From Oncomelania hupensis (lineage: Eukaryota; Mollusca; Gastropoda; Littorinimorpha; Pomatiopsidae): DNA of 64,000 nt. A program made the translations under genes and the position numbers. Every line of letters begins with the position of its first letter. Within the stretch, counting starts at the first letter, position 1. The stretch is taken from the NCBI GenBank assembly GCA_036898135.1, contig CM072525.1, positions 51,914,299 through 51,978,298 of the forward strand, written 5' to 3'. Below, one piece after another: positions 1 to 10,117 of this stretch. Under the pieces are notes generated by a model. That model searched no databases, had not been told where the DNA came from, and worked only from the letters and a program-made list of their open reading frames with translations.

Positions 1-45
1 ATAACAAAATAACTTCATAACAATAATATCAAAATGTAACAATAT

Positions 46-236
46 TGTTACTGCTCGCCCTCCCAATTCATACACGGAAGTCACAACACAGGTGTAGGTA
101 TAGGTTGAAATTTTATTCAGTACAACTGTACCCCGTGACCTGGTGAAAACTAGAAACTAGGTATAAATATCTAGTACCACAACAAATGCAATAAATGGCA
201 AACACTGAGATCGGCTTCATACAAACACAAGAGATA

Positions 237-276
<40 letters not shown>

Positions 277-291
277 GAGACAGAAACAGAC

Positions 292-323
<32 letters not shown>

Positions 324-337
324 CTAAGAAATGCATC
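46..337 (-). repeat. BEL/Pao 3' LTR, distal part, with GAAA/GA microsatellite
   Basis: The stretch starts TGTTACTGCTCGCCCTCCC, and the same 19 bases start at 16,610 beside the BEL primer-binding site, so this reads as the outer part of the 3' LTR of the minus-strand BEL element. Read on the minus strand it has a TATA-like TATTTATACC (about 160-170), an AATAAA near 105-118 and the terminal GCAGTAACA. A purine microsatellite of GAAA then GA units fills about 236-325. The foldback element starts at 338, so the rest of the LTR probably lies to the right of 10,600. The bases just before it (37-52) form a palindrome. The LTR assignment rests on the shared end only. Confidence 0.55.
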
Positions 338-786
338 ATCTATATATATAAATTGCTTAGCCGGAAGTCCTTCTTCGCCACTATTATAAAGTTTGTCTGG
401 TATGGACGTTGATCTGGGCAGGTGCTGAGCCCTGCGGATCGGCCTGCTGTACGCTCAAAACCAGCGAAATCGTTATAGCCGACATTCCCTTACCGAACGT
501 TTAACCGTTTCTGAGATAAATAAATAAACAAAATGTCCACAAACTGCAATAGCCTCATTCTGCGCGCTTCCATTAAAAATCAAATTGAGGTTTCAGCATA
601 TTTTCCCATATAGACCAAAAAATTGATTGTTTTTCTACGAAGCCTTGATAGCTTAGTTGGTAAAGCTTTCGCCTACCGGTTAGGGCGACCCAAGTTCGAA
701 TCTCACGCGGGCCATATTTTTTTTATGTTTTTTTTTAACACTACAATATGGATATTTTTCTTTTTCATTTAGGGTTTTTACCTTTA

Positions 787-829
<43 letters not shown>

Positions 830-937
830 TATAAACTAATAATAATAATATATTATTATTATTGTTATTATTAGTTTAAAAAAAAAAATAATAATAAATT
901 ACAGGTAAAAACCCTAAATTAAAAAGAAAAATATCCA

Positions 938-1002
<65 letters not shown>

Positions 1003-1104
1003 CTTATATCAAATTTTCTTTTAAAACCTTGGTGTTTTTTATGATTTCTATTTGTATTATTCTATATTTAATATTATTATTAGAAGTAGTATTAGTAGTA
1101 GTAA

Positions 1105-1172
<68 letters not shown>

Positions 1173-1265
1173 CCAAGGATTGGGATGGGGTGGTACGTGT
1201 AGGTAAAAGGGGGCTACGGGTAGGTTTAAAGGGGCATGGGTAGGCATAACGGGGATACGGGTATA
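338..1265 (+). repeat. Foldback left arm, outer part
   Basis: This pairs with 9,650-10,600 in inverse orientation, with scattered substitutions and different microsatellite lengths. It contains a unique segment, the tRNA-like module (642-713), ATT repeats (about 790-830 and 940-1,000) and a TAG repeat (about 1,086-1,172). It ends at the GTATA that was duplicated by the LTR-element insertion. Open frames here are only translated microsatellite and are not genes. Confidence 0.75.
642..713 (+). other. tRNA-like segment (Pol III A/B boxes) in foldback left arm
   Basis: The sequence has an A box TAGCTTAGTTGG, matching the TRGCNNAGYNGG consensus, and a B box AGTTCGAATCT at about 693-703. Its ends GCC and GGC could pair as an acceptor stem, but the stem interior is mismatched, so it is a tRNA-derived (SINE-like) segment and not a functional tRNA. 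A more degraded copy lies in the opposite arm (about 10,224-10,297, minus strand), so it was part of the element before or during arm formation. Confidence 0.6.
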
Positions 1266-2349
1266 TGTCACGTGGGGTTTATGGGCTCTGCACAATGGAA
1301 TTATGGACCCTCACGTTTATTCGGTGGGAACTGCTAGTAAGTCACCCTATGAATTACTTTAATAAATTTATTTGTTTAGCTCGTTCTGTGTTAAGGTTGG
1401 GGTACAGAAATAGATAGAAAAATGGTAAAAGAATACTGTCACACTAGCTTTCACACGGCTATGAATCATATGTAGTCCAGCCACTTGATAACAGTTAAAA
1501 TCACACATTTATTTCTTCTACTCTATACAAGATTCTCTAAGTACTAATCTAACTTAAAAAGTCTCAGTTACTGCTAATAGTTCGATCGCTGATAGTCTAG
1601 GCAGCTGTTATTTTCTTCCTCGGGCACTTTGCTAATATATTTCATGTAGATTTGGACTACTGTGGTCCGTGATACAGTTTCTGAAGAGTTGGACTACTGT
1701 GGTCCTGTATTGATCAGTTTAAGTGCACTTTCGGAGATTACACTTAACTTTCTGATGGTGCGGTCGAAGTCCTTCTGTGAGGTAGCTTCTGGTACACCTT
1801 TGTAGTTGTGTAGTTGGGTTCCCTTGCCACGCTGTGGGGTCTGACAGGGTGTTTCTTCAGGGTAGCTCTTTCCGTCTTGTGCGGTAGAGTCTCCTCGACC
1901 AACTTGTCGTTTCTGTGGAGTGGGGCACACAGGATAGCTCGGGATAGCTCGCGATAGCTCGCCTGCTCGTCTGTTTGACAAGTTCAGGCCCGTGATGACT
2001 TGAGAGAATTCTAAGATTCCTAAGTCCTGCTTCCTGGTCTATGAGTGTAGAGATTTCTCTAGCTGTGGAGATGTTGACTCTACCTCGTCTCACACACGAC
2101 TGACCAAGCTGTGCTAGGTTTTGACACAGTCAAAACTGCTCTACCCACTTAGCCTGCTGCTGATTGGTTAAAACGGTCCGATTCAAAGCTCAAGTGCTGA
2201 CTCACTGCGATGTGGGTGGCTCGCTCGCTGTGTGTGGTCTGCTGTGTAATCTTAATTGCTGCTGTGTAGCTTACTGACTCTCTACTGTTACAATTACTAC
2301 ACATGGCTAAATAGTAATAAGCAGAGTTAAAACTAGCCAGTTCGTGACA
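1266..2349 (-). repeat. 3' LTR of the Gmr1-like element
   Basis: It is 1,084 bp, bounded by TGTCAC and GTGACA, and almost identical to 6,478-7,571. Near 1,935-1,960 it has three tandem copies of a GATAGCTCGC-type 10-mer where the other LTR has four. Open frames inside are LTR sequence and not genes. Confidence 0.92.
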
Positions 2350-2370
2350 GGCTCCCTCAACTGAAAAAAG
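2350..2370 (-). other. Polypurine tract next to 3' LTR
   Basis: Read on the minus strand, the bases before the LTR are TTGAGGGAGCC, purine-rich and directly adjoining TGTCACG, the expected position for plus-strand priming. An A-rich run (AAAAAAGG complement) lies just upstream. Confidence 0.6.
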
Positions 2371-2516
2371 GCGATGACTACTGGATTCGACCTTTTTCTA
2401 CTACAGAGCCTAGTTTAACACTGCACTATCCTCGGGTCCTATTTACAAACTAATTAAGTTGCTCTACCTGAGCTGCAATGCTGTGCCAGGTAGCTATGGA
2501 CACTAGTGACAGGGTT

Positions 2517-5500
2517 TTACTGGACGGGGACGAATTCTGGTGCTGTGGCCCTTAGTTGTGATGGGTGGGCGACAGCTGCTGTGTCCTCCACGAGATGGCG
2601 ACTGAGGTAGTCGGCTCCGTGGTTCTCTTTGCCGGGGATGTACTCGATTTGGAATGAGTATGCTTGAAGGGTGAGTGCCCATCTCATCAGGCGAGAGTTC
2701 AAGGATTTGGAGGCTGCCAGGAACGATAGTGGTTGGTGGTCCACCTGAACTGTGAAGTGGGTCCCATACAGGTAGAGTTGAAATTTCTGTATGGCCCAGA
2801 CTAGTCCAAGACATTCTTTCTCCGACGTGGCGTAGTGGGTCTCGGCGGGTCTCAATTTTCTGCTGGCGTAGGCGACAGGGAATAGCGTCTCGGCATTCTT
2901 GGGGTCGCGCTGTAGCAGTACTGCTCCGAGGCCTAAGTCGCTTGCGTCGGTGCGAAGAACGAATGGCTGAGTTAAATCGGGTAGGTGGAGTACTGGCGCC
3001 GATGTCATTCTGTCCTTGAGTGTTTGGAATGCTGTCTCGCATTCCGCTGTCCAAACTACTTTTTCCTGGGCGATTTTCCGGGTTCCATTTGTCAGTGGTA
3101 CGGCGATGCTGTTGTAGTTGGGGATGAACTTCTGGTAGAAGCCGCAGAGTCCTAGAAACGACTGCACTTCCTTCTTGGTCTTGGGCCTAGGCGCGTCGAG
3201 TAGGCGTTTCACCGTCTTTTCTACCGGTCGCAGGCTTCCTTGACTGATGGTGTGTCCCAGAAATTCTAGCTCTGTGAATCCAATCTGACATTTGGTGGGT
3301 CTGGCCGTCAATCCCGTGTCTCTGAGGCGGGCGAGTAGTTGTTGTAGGAGCGTGACATGTTCCTCCCACGTAGGTGTTGCGATGAGGATGTCGTCCATAA
3401 ACGAATGTAGGTGCTCGCTGCTCAGGGGTGCCAGGAGTTTTCGCATCATGGCGCTGAAGATGCTGGGTGCGTTGTGGAGTCCGAGTGGAAGCACGTTGAA
3501 TTCGAAGTGTCCTTCCATAGTGCTGAAAGCTAGGTACTTTCGGACTTGTGGTTGTACTGGTATCTGGTAGTATCCTTTGCTGAGGTCGATGCGTGAGAAG
3601 TACTTCGCTCGCTGTAGCTTGGCAAATAGGTCTGTCTGGTCCGGGAGTGGCTCTGGCTGGAACTGCGTTACGGCATTCAGCAGTCTGAAGTCGATGCACA
3701 GTCGATGCTCTCCGTTGGGTTTTCGCAACAATACCGTGCCTGCGCTGTAGGGTGAAGTAGACTCTGAGATGATTCCGGCTGCCAGTAAGGTGTCTATCTC
3801 TTCCTTGATGGCTCGCTGCTGAGACAGTGGCATCGGGTAGAGCTTCTGGCGGACGGGTGTTGGGTCGGTCACCGTTAAGGTTACTTCGACGAGGTCTGTC
3901 CTCCCTGGTCGGTCTGTGAGCACAGTCTGATGTTGTCGAATGACCTGTAGTACTTGCTGTCGCTGGGTAGCGGCTAGGTCTCCGTTGAGTATCACGTCTT
4001 TGTAGGTTTCTTTGGAGTGCAGGGGATACTCTACTGCATTGGTCTCCATGCTTTCTCCTTCTTCCGCGATGGCGATGGCTAGCAAGTTGTGAGTGCTGGG
4101 GGTCGCTGGTCGGTCCGTGTACTTCTTGAGGAGATTGATGTGGTGGTATCGGGCTCTCCCGTTCACCTCTACTTGGTAGACTGTCTTGGATTTCTTGGCA
4201 GTCACCCGGTACGGTCCTCTCCAAGCGATGTCCAGCTTGTTGGTTCCACTTGGAAGTAAGAGTAGCACTTGATCGCCGACTTGCAGTTCTCTGTCCTTCG
4301 CGTGGCGGTTGTAGTACTTCGCCTGACGGGCTCTTGCCTTCTTCAGTGCTTCACCAGCTTTCTTCCACGTTGCTTTGAGGGTTTCCTGCAGGTCTGCGAC
4401 GTACTTGGTGGCACCTCTTGGTGTGTCGTCTATCTTGGCCTCCGTCCAACTTCTGCGTAGGGCTTCTAGCGGTCCTGCTAGAGGTCTGCCAAATAGCAAT
4501 GTTGACGGGGTGTAGCCTGTGGCTGCATGGGGCGTTTCTCTGTATGCGAACAGTGCCGCATTCACGTAGGTGTCCCACGCTTCTGGATTGTCGTCGGCGA
4601 CTTTCCTGAGGATGGTGAGAAGGGTTCCATTCAGTCTTTCTACTTGTCCGTTGCTGGCTGGGTGGTAGGGTGGTGTGCGAATGTGATGAACTTGTATCAA
4701 CTCGAACACGTCTTGCATCAGGCGGCCGGTGAACTGAGATCCGTTGTCCGTTCTAATGCTGTCCGGGAATCCGACTCTGGTAAAGATGGCGATGAGTGCA
4801 TCTGCAATCTTCTTGGTGTCGATCGCTGGCAACGGGACTGCTTCGCACCACATCGTACATGCGTCGACGAGTGTAAGTAGAAATCTGTTCCGCTTCTTGG
4901 TCATGGGCAGTGGTCCTACTATGTCTACTGAGACTTGTTGGAATGGCACGCCGACTACTACCGATGGTCCTAAGGTAACTGGTACGGTGTGATGTCGCGG
5001 GGAATATCGTTGACATTGGTGGCAAGATTTCACGTAGCGCTTGACATCCTCCGTGATTCCTGGCCAATAGTAGTGTGCGCTGATTCTCTGCACTGTGGCT
5101 CCAATTCCCATGTGTCCGCTGAGTGGCATGCTGTGGCCTAATTCTAGTACTTGGGCTCGAAGGGTGGCTGGTAGTACTAGTTGGGTGTGATCTCCATCTC
5201 CTTGTCGATGTAGAACTCCCTCTTCCATGTAGAAGTCTCCCTTGTGCGGGGGTGTGTGCGCCTTGGGTAGCTTCTGGAAGCACTTCGCTATCGAGGTGTC
5301 TTCTTTCTGTGCTGTTTTGATCTCTTCGAGTCCTGGATTCGGAGCGAACTCGGGCTGGAGTGGTTGGGTTTTAGCTTGGGCCCTGGTTTGCACTGCAGCT
5401 ATCTCTACAGTTTTAGGGGGCGTGCCTAAGAACACATACCTACAACCTAGCACTAGATCATACAGGGGTTTCTGTAAAACAGCTGCTTGGATTCGTCCTG

Positions 5501-5723
5501 TGACGTACCTACTCTCTACTTCTATCCATGCTATTGGGCAAGTAGTCGTCGGTTTCGTCAAGTCTGCTCCTTGTAAGTCGACTGTCTTGTCTGTCAAGTC
5601 CGCGCGCGATACAAGAGATTCGCTAACTATCGCGTCGTATGATAGACCTGTGTCATACAGACAGTTCGCTTCTTTTCCGTTGACCTTGACCGTGTCTGTC
5701 TTTTTCCTTTTCTGCCCTCTCAT
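2517..5723 (-). CDS. pol: Pol polyprotein PR-IN-RT-RH (Gmr1-like)
   Basis: A 1,068-residue open frame. Aspartic protease active site DTG is at residues 24-26. Integrase follows: zinc-binding H-H-C-C ending CHQCQ near 233, then the D, D, E core (VDIVGP near 266, RTDNGSQF near 326, NGQVERLNG near 360). Reverse transcriptase comes after integrase (LLRKPNGEHRLCIDFR near 665; MDDILIA near 777), then RNase H (RTDASDLGLG near 925) with the usual GADYLSRHL end near 1,030. Ordinary Ty3/gypsy elements have integrase last. The frame is uninterrupted, so the enzymes could be active. The start is the first ATG in this frame; it overlaps the end of the gag-like reading in another frame, so expression by frameshifting is possible but not shown. 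Confidence 0.9.
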   Translation of the reverse strand: MRGQKRKKTDTVKVNGKEANCLYDTGLSYDAIVSESLVSRADLTDKTVDLQGADLTKPTTTCPIAWIEVESRYVTGRIQAAVLQKPLYDLVLGCRYVFLGTPPKTVEIAAVQTRAQAKTQPLQPEFAPNPGLEEIKTAQKEDTSIAKCFQKLPKAHTPPHKGDFYMEEGVLHRQGDGDHTQLVLPATLRAQVLELGHSMPLSGHMGIGATVQRISAHYYWPGITEDVKRYVKSCHQCQRYSPRHHTVPVTLGPSVVVGVPFQQVSVDIVGPLPMTKKRNRFLLTLVDACTMWCEAVPLPAIDTKKIADALIAIFTRVGFPDSIRTDNGSQFTGRLMQDVFELIQVHHIRTPPYHPASNGQVERLNGTLLTILRKVADDNPEAWDTYVNAALFAYRETPHAATGYTPSTLLFGRPLAGPLEALRRSWTEAKIDDTPRGATKYVADLQETLKATWKKAGEALKKARARQAKYYNRHAKDRELQVGDQVLLLLPSGTNKLDIAWRGPYRVTAKKSKTVYQVEVNGRARYHHINLLKKYTDRPATPSTHNLLAIAIAEEGESMETNAVEYPLHSKETYKDVILNGDLAATQRQQVLQVIRQHQTVLTDRPGRTDLVEVTLTVTDPTPVRQKLYPMPLSQQRAIKEEIDTLLAAGIISESTSPYSAGTVLLRKPNGEHRLCIDFRLLNAVTQFQPEPLPDQTDLFAKLQRAKYFSRIDLSKGYYQIPVQPQVRKYLAFSTMEGHFEFNVLPLGLHNAPSIFSAMMRKLLAPLSSEHLHSFMDDILIATPTWEEHVTLLQQLLARLRDTGLTARPTKCQIGFTELEFLGHTISQGSLRPVEKTVKRLLDAPRPKTKKEVQSFLGLCGFYQKFIPNYNSIAVPLTNGTRKIAQEKVVWTAECETAFQTLKDRMTSAPVLHLPDLTQPFVLRTDASDLGLGAVLLQRDPKNAETLFPVAYASRKLRPAETHYATSEKECLGLVWAIQKFQLYLYGTHFTVQVDHQPLSFLAASKSLNSRLMRWALTLQAYSFQIEYIPGKENHGADYLSRHLVEDTAAVAHPSQLRATAPEFVPVQ

Positions 5724-5790
5724 ACTCCCATTTCCTAACTTCTGCTTCTCTCTCTGCTGCTAATGCTGCCTTCTTCTGTTCTCCTTCTAA

Positions 5791-6108
5791 TTATAGTTTC
5801 TTCTGCTCTGCTTCTAATTTCTTCTGTTCTGCTTCTAATTCTAATTTCTTCGCCTCTCTTGCTGCTTCTAACTCTGCTTTCTTTTGCTCTGCTTCTAATG
5901 CTAATTTCTTTTGCTCTGCTTCTAGTTCTGCTTTTCTCTGTTCTGCTTCGAGTTTCTTCTGTTCTCTCTCTGCTGCTCTCTCTGCCTTAGCCTCCTGTTT
6001 CTCTACCTCTACATTTATATACGCAATTAGGTCTCCCCCGGCTAAGTGTAAAGCTTCCCCTAATTCCTTGAAGCGCAATCTCAAGGCCACTGGGTCCGAC
6101 ATTGCCAA
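5791..6108 (-). CDS. Truncated Gag-like N-terminus with charged coiled coil
   Basis: A 105-residue frame starts MAMSDPVALRLRFKELGEAL and then becomes a long Glu/Lys/Ala coiled-coil repeat (EAEQKK-type units). A TAA stops it at 5,791-5,793; beyond the stop the same frame continues Glu/Lys-rich for about 30 codons until it overlaps the pol start. No capsid fold or CCHC zinc knuckle is visible between here and the protease. Either the capsid region was deleted or this family uses a very reduced gag. The position (after 5' LTR and primer-binding site, before pol) supports the gag assignment. Confidence 0.6.
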   Translation of the reverse strand: MAMSDPVALRLRFKELGEALHLAGGDLIAYINVEVEKQEAKAERAAEREQKKLEAEQRKAELEAEQKKLALEAEQKKAELEAAREAKKLELEAEQKKLEAEQKKL

Positions 6109-6447
6109 ACGTGTCTATGAACAACCTCTGAGTCACGTGGAATACCAAAACACTAGCAATATTGCAATTCAATAACAACAATGCAAAGACAATCAAATTC
6201 GTAATCAATAATAGAATAAAACAAGAGTCAAATGGCATACAACAGTTACTTAAGCAAAACCTGCAAAAGAACAATGCAACATACAGGCACAAAAATATTT
6301 GAAGCAAAAAAGTTTTTAACTAAAGAATAGTGCACCACAACTGATCAGTGTTATATACCCTTACAACTATTCTAAGTTATTCTACCTCTACTACTGTTAT
6401 CTAATTTTATTGTACTTAGGTCCGGTTATACCCAATTCCTATTATAC

Positions 6448-6477
6448 ACAGATCCTAGCTAGGCTCGCCAATTAAAG
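6448..6477 (-). other. Primer-binding site region
   Basis: Immediately inside the 5' LTR the minus strand reads CTTTAATTGGCGAGCCTAGC. TGGCGAGCC, starting seven bases after the LTR, looks like the complement of a tRNA 3' end (..CCA). The priming tRNA is not identified. Confidence 0.5.
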
Positions 6478-7571
6478 TGTCACGTGGGGTTTATGGGCTC
6501 TGCACAATGGAATTATGGACCCTCACGTTTATTCGGTGGGAACTGCTAGTAAGTCACCCTATGAATTACTTTAATAAATTTATTTGTTTAGCTCGTTCTG
6601 TGTTAAGGTTGGGGTACAGAAATAGATAGAAAAATGGTAAAAGAATACTGTCACACTAGCTTTCACATGGCTATGAATCATATGTAGTCCAGCCACTTGA
6701 TAACAGTTAAAATCACACATTTATTTCTTCTACTCTATACAAGATTCTCTAAGTACTAATCTAACTTAAAAAGTCTCAGTTACTGCTAATAGTTCGATCG
6801 CTGATAGTCTAGGCAGCTGTTATTTTCTTCCTCGGGCACTTTGCTAATATATTTCATGTAGATTTGGACTACTGTGGTCCATGATACAGTTTCTGAAGAG
6901 TTGGACTACTGTGGTCCTGTATTGATCAGTTTAAGTGCACTTTCGGAGATTACACTTAACTTTCTGATGGTGCGGTCGAAGTCCTTCTGTGAGGTAGCTT
7001 CTGGTACACCTTTGTAGTTGTGTAGTTGGGTTCCCTTGCCACGCTGTGGGGTCTGACAGGGTGTTTCTTCAGGGTAGCTCTTTCCGTCTTGTGCGGTAGA
7101 GTCTCCTCGACCAACTTGTCGTTTCTGTGGAGTGGGGCACACAGGATAGCTCGGGATAGCTCGCGATAGCTCGCGATAGCTCGCCTGCTCGTCTGTTTGA
7201 CAAGTTCAGGCCTGTGATGACTTGAGAGAATTCTAAGATTCCTAAGTCCTGCTTCCTGGTCTATGAGTGTAGAGATTTCTCTAGCTGTGGAGATGTTGAC
7301 TCTACCTCGTCTCACACACGACTGACCAAGCTGTGCTAGGTTTTGACACAGTCAAAACTGCTCTACCCACTTAGCCTGCTGCTGATTGGTTAAAACGGTC
7401 CGATTCAAAGCTCAAGTGCTGACTCACTGCGATGTGGGTGGCTCGCTCGCTGTGTGTGGTCTGCTGTGTAATCTTAATTGCTGCTGTGTAGCTTACTGAC
7501 TCTCTACTGTTACAATTACTACACATGGCTAAATAGTAATAAGCAGAGTTAAAACTAGCCAGTTCGTGACA
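6478..7571 (-). repeat. 5' LTR of the Gmr1-like element
   Basis: It is 1,094 bp with TGTCAC/GTGACA ends; the extra 10 bp relative to the other LTR is a fourth copy of the GATAGCTCGC unit near 7,150-7,185. It is followed by GTATA, the second copy of the target duplication. Confidence 0.92.
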
Positions 7572-7576
7572 GTATA

Positions 7577-7983
7577 TATAAGGGGGTATGGTGATGGTCG
7601 ATTCCTATATGCTTTGGTGGTGGGGACGTAAATTTAATCCAGAACAGAACAGTTGATTCCTTTCATCCATACCTGCGAAACGATCAACGGGGAAGTATCA
7701 AGGAGGGTACAGGTAGGTTACAAGGTGGGTACGGAAGGTATCAAGGGGGTATGGGGAGGTATCAAGTGGGTTCGGGGAGGTATCAAGGGGGTATGGTGAG
7801 GCATCATGGGGGGGGGCGGGGAGATATCAGGGGGGGTATGGGGAGGTATCAAGGGGGATATGGGGAGGTATCATCGTCCAAATGAAACTCGCAGACAACA
7901 GTTGTCTCTCTGTCCACATTTTAAACAGCTACCTGTGTACCCTGGCTTGCCAGGGTACAAAACCACTAGTATTAATATAAATC
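7577..7983 (+). repeat. Foldback left arm, inner part, with G-rich minisatellite
   Basis: This continues the left arm after the retrotransposon. From about 7,690 to 7,875 it is a degenerate minisatellite of 15-20 bp units of the form GGTATCAAGGGGGTATGGGGA. The mirror region is C-rich (about 9,415-9,580). It ends with a palindrome GTACCCTGG...CCAGGGTAC near 7,938-7,960. Tracts of 4-10 G could form G-quadruplexes. No gene. Confidence 0.7.
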
Positions 7984-9297
7984 AGGTAACGAACAAAGCC
8001 ACATATCTCGGCAATAGTGTGGTCGAGTGTGGACTCAAAAAAAGTACAACTGAACAAAAAAATTATCACTAACATTCGAAATAAGTTTAAGCATAAGTTC
8101 AAGAAAAGATAAAATAAAGAATGAAACAGAAAGACTTATCCGAAATGATAGATCGTGGCCTAAGCAATATAAAATATTGAGTATTTACCTTGGAACCGCG
8201 TATTGGGGCGATACAGTACAAAACTGGTACGTTCGAACAAGACCTGTTCTTCCTAGGAGGGTTGACATAAAAGTGAGGCGGAATTCCAAAATTCATCTAG
8301 GCTTACTTATTACAAAAAAATCAATTCGTGAACCCAAAAGAGCCTCGTTGTCAAACTTATAATTAGCATTCTTCTCAGTTCGCTTTTATGGCAACAGTAA
8401 TTCCTATAGCAGATCAGCGCGGAACGTGAAATGAAGAAGAGGGTTAATAAACAAACCAAAAAAAACGTGCAGCTCGGTGCAATCTATTACTAGCAAAAAA
8501 CTTAGCGCTGAACAATACAGTGAGCGATTTGTTATGCATACGACCCAAAGCACACGCGTATGCACGTACAGGAGCTACAAATGATTACATGTGCAGCACA
8601 GAAAGACGGATGAAAACAAAGCATCAAGGCATAACAAAAAATCCTTCCCAAGCCAAATAAGGATAATATTGTTAACCAAAATAAAACCCAAGATAACTCA
8701 GACTTCCAATACAAATAAATCTGATCTAGATAGTGGTGTCTCATTAGCTCTTTATCATCGTTGAAACGTCTTCATTGGCACAAGGGGGAGAAGACCAAAG
8801 GGGTGGGGGGAGGAATACATACATACCAAACAGACATTCACAAAACAAAACAAACAAACAACAACAAACAAAGTGTAACATATTACAACAAAAAAGACTA
8901 AACAGGTGGCCACACAACATGAAATAATAACTAAAGAGCCCTTATTATCAGCCCTTCCGCGCGCTGAAAGGATTAATAAGGCTTGAGAGGGATGAAAGCA
9001 TAATAAGGAGGGGAGGGGGGATGACGACACAAGACGAAAGAGAACAAGGGAGGACAACGAGGAAGACAAGAAGACGCATTTTCAAACAGACTCAACACAC
9101 TGGCAAGAACACCCCCGGCCTTAACTTATCCTCGGAAGTTAATCAACATTATTGCCTCCAAAGCTATTTTTTGCAACTGAGATCTCAGCATTAGGTTCAC
9201 TTAGAGTCCAGAGTTATTGTCTTAACGCAAGCAGGAGATACCATAACGTAGGCAACAGATAGCATGATACATGTTAAAACTAGTCACTGTCAGACAT
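7984..9297. other. Foldback spacer, no recognisable gene
   Basis: About 1.3 kb between the arms. Short open frames occur on both strands, but none has a recognisable domain, conserved motif or composition distinct from background. Confidence 0.6.
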
Positions 9298-9759
9298 TTA
9301 TTTTATACTAGTGGTTTTTGTACCCTGGCAAGCCAGGGTACACATGATGCTGTTTAAAATGTAGACAGAGAGAACTTTTGTCTGCGAGTTTCATTTGGAC
9401 GATGATACCTCCTTATATCCCCCTTGATACCTCACCATACACCCCCCCCCCCTGATATCTCCCCGTCCCCCCATGATGCCTCATCATACCCCATTGATAC
9501 CTCCCCGAACCCATTTGATACCTCCCCATACCCCCTTGATACCTTCCATACCCCCTTGGTTCCTACCTGTACCCTCCTTGATTCTTCCCCGTTGATCGTT
9601 TCGCAGTTATGGATGAAAGGAATCGACCATCACCATACCCCTTTATATATACCCGTATCCCCGTTATGCCTACCCATGCCCCTTTAAACCCACCCGTAGC
9701 CCCCTTTTACCTACACGTACCACCCCATCCCGATCCTTGGTAGTAATAATAATAATAAT

Positions 9760-9811
<52 letters not shown>

Positions 9812-9930
9812 TTGAATATAGAATAATACAAATAGAAATCATAAAAAACACCAAGGTTTTAAAAGAAAATTTGATATAAGATATTATAATTGTTATTATA
9901 ATAATAATTATTATTATTATTAGTTTATAA

Positions 9931-10015
<85 letters not shown>

Positions 10016-10073
10016 ATATAGAATAATACAAATAGAAATCATAAAAAACACCAAGGTTTTAAAAGAAAATTTG

Positions 10074-10117
<44 letters not shown>

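Larger units (their letters stand above)
1266..7571 (-). mobile_element. Gmr1-like Ty3/gypsy-superfamily LTR retrotransposon
   Basis: Near-identical LTRs (1,266-2,349 and 6,478-7,571), both with TGTCAC...GTGACA ends, flank a minus-strand internal region. A 5-bp target duplication GTATA lies at 1,261-1,265 and 7,572-7,576. The uninterrupted target is preserved in the right foldback arm near 9,640-9,655. The pol gene order is protease, integrase, reverse transcriptase, RNase H, as in the Gmr1 group of Ty3/gypsy elements (known literature). The LTRs differ by about three substitutions and one 10-bp repeat unit, so insertion was recent. The gag is very short. Confidence 0.9.

Noticed and set aside
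642..713. Functional tRNA gene
   Set aside because: A and B boxes are present, but the acceptor and anticodon stems do not pair properly, and it is part of a repeated arm.
1052..1295. Frames of poly-Ser and poly-Tyr on both strands
   Set aside because: They are translated TAG/CTA microsatellite without start context or domain.
3187..5763. Many other open frames on both strands over the Gmr1-like pol
   Set aside because: They are shadows of the 1,068-codon pol frame and have no domains.
9711..10031. Minus-strand poly-Ile/Leu frame that looks like a membrane protein
   Set aside because: It is a translated AAT microsatellite.
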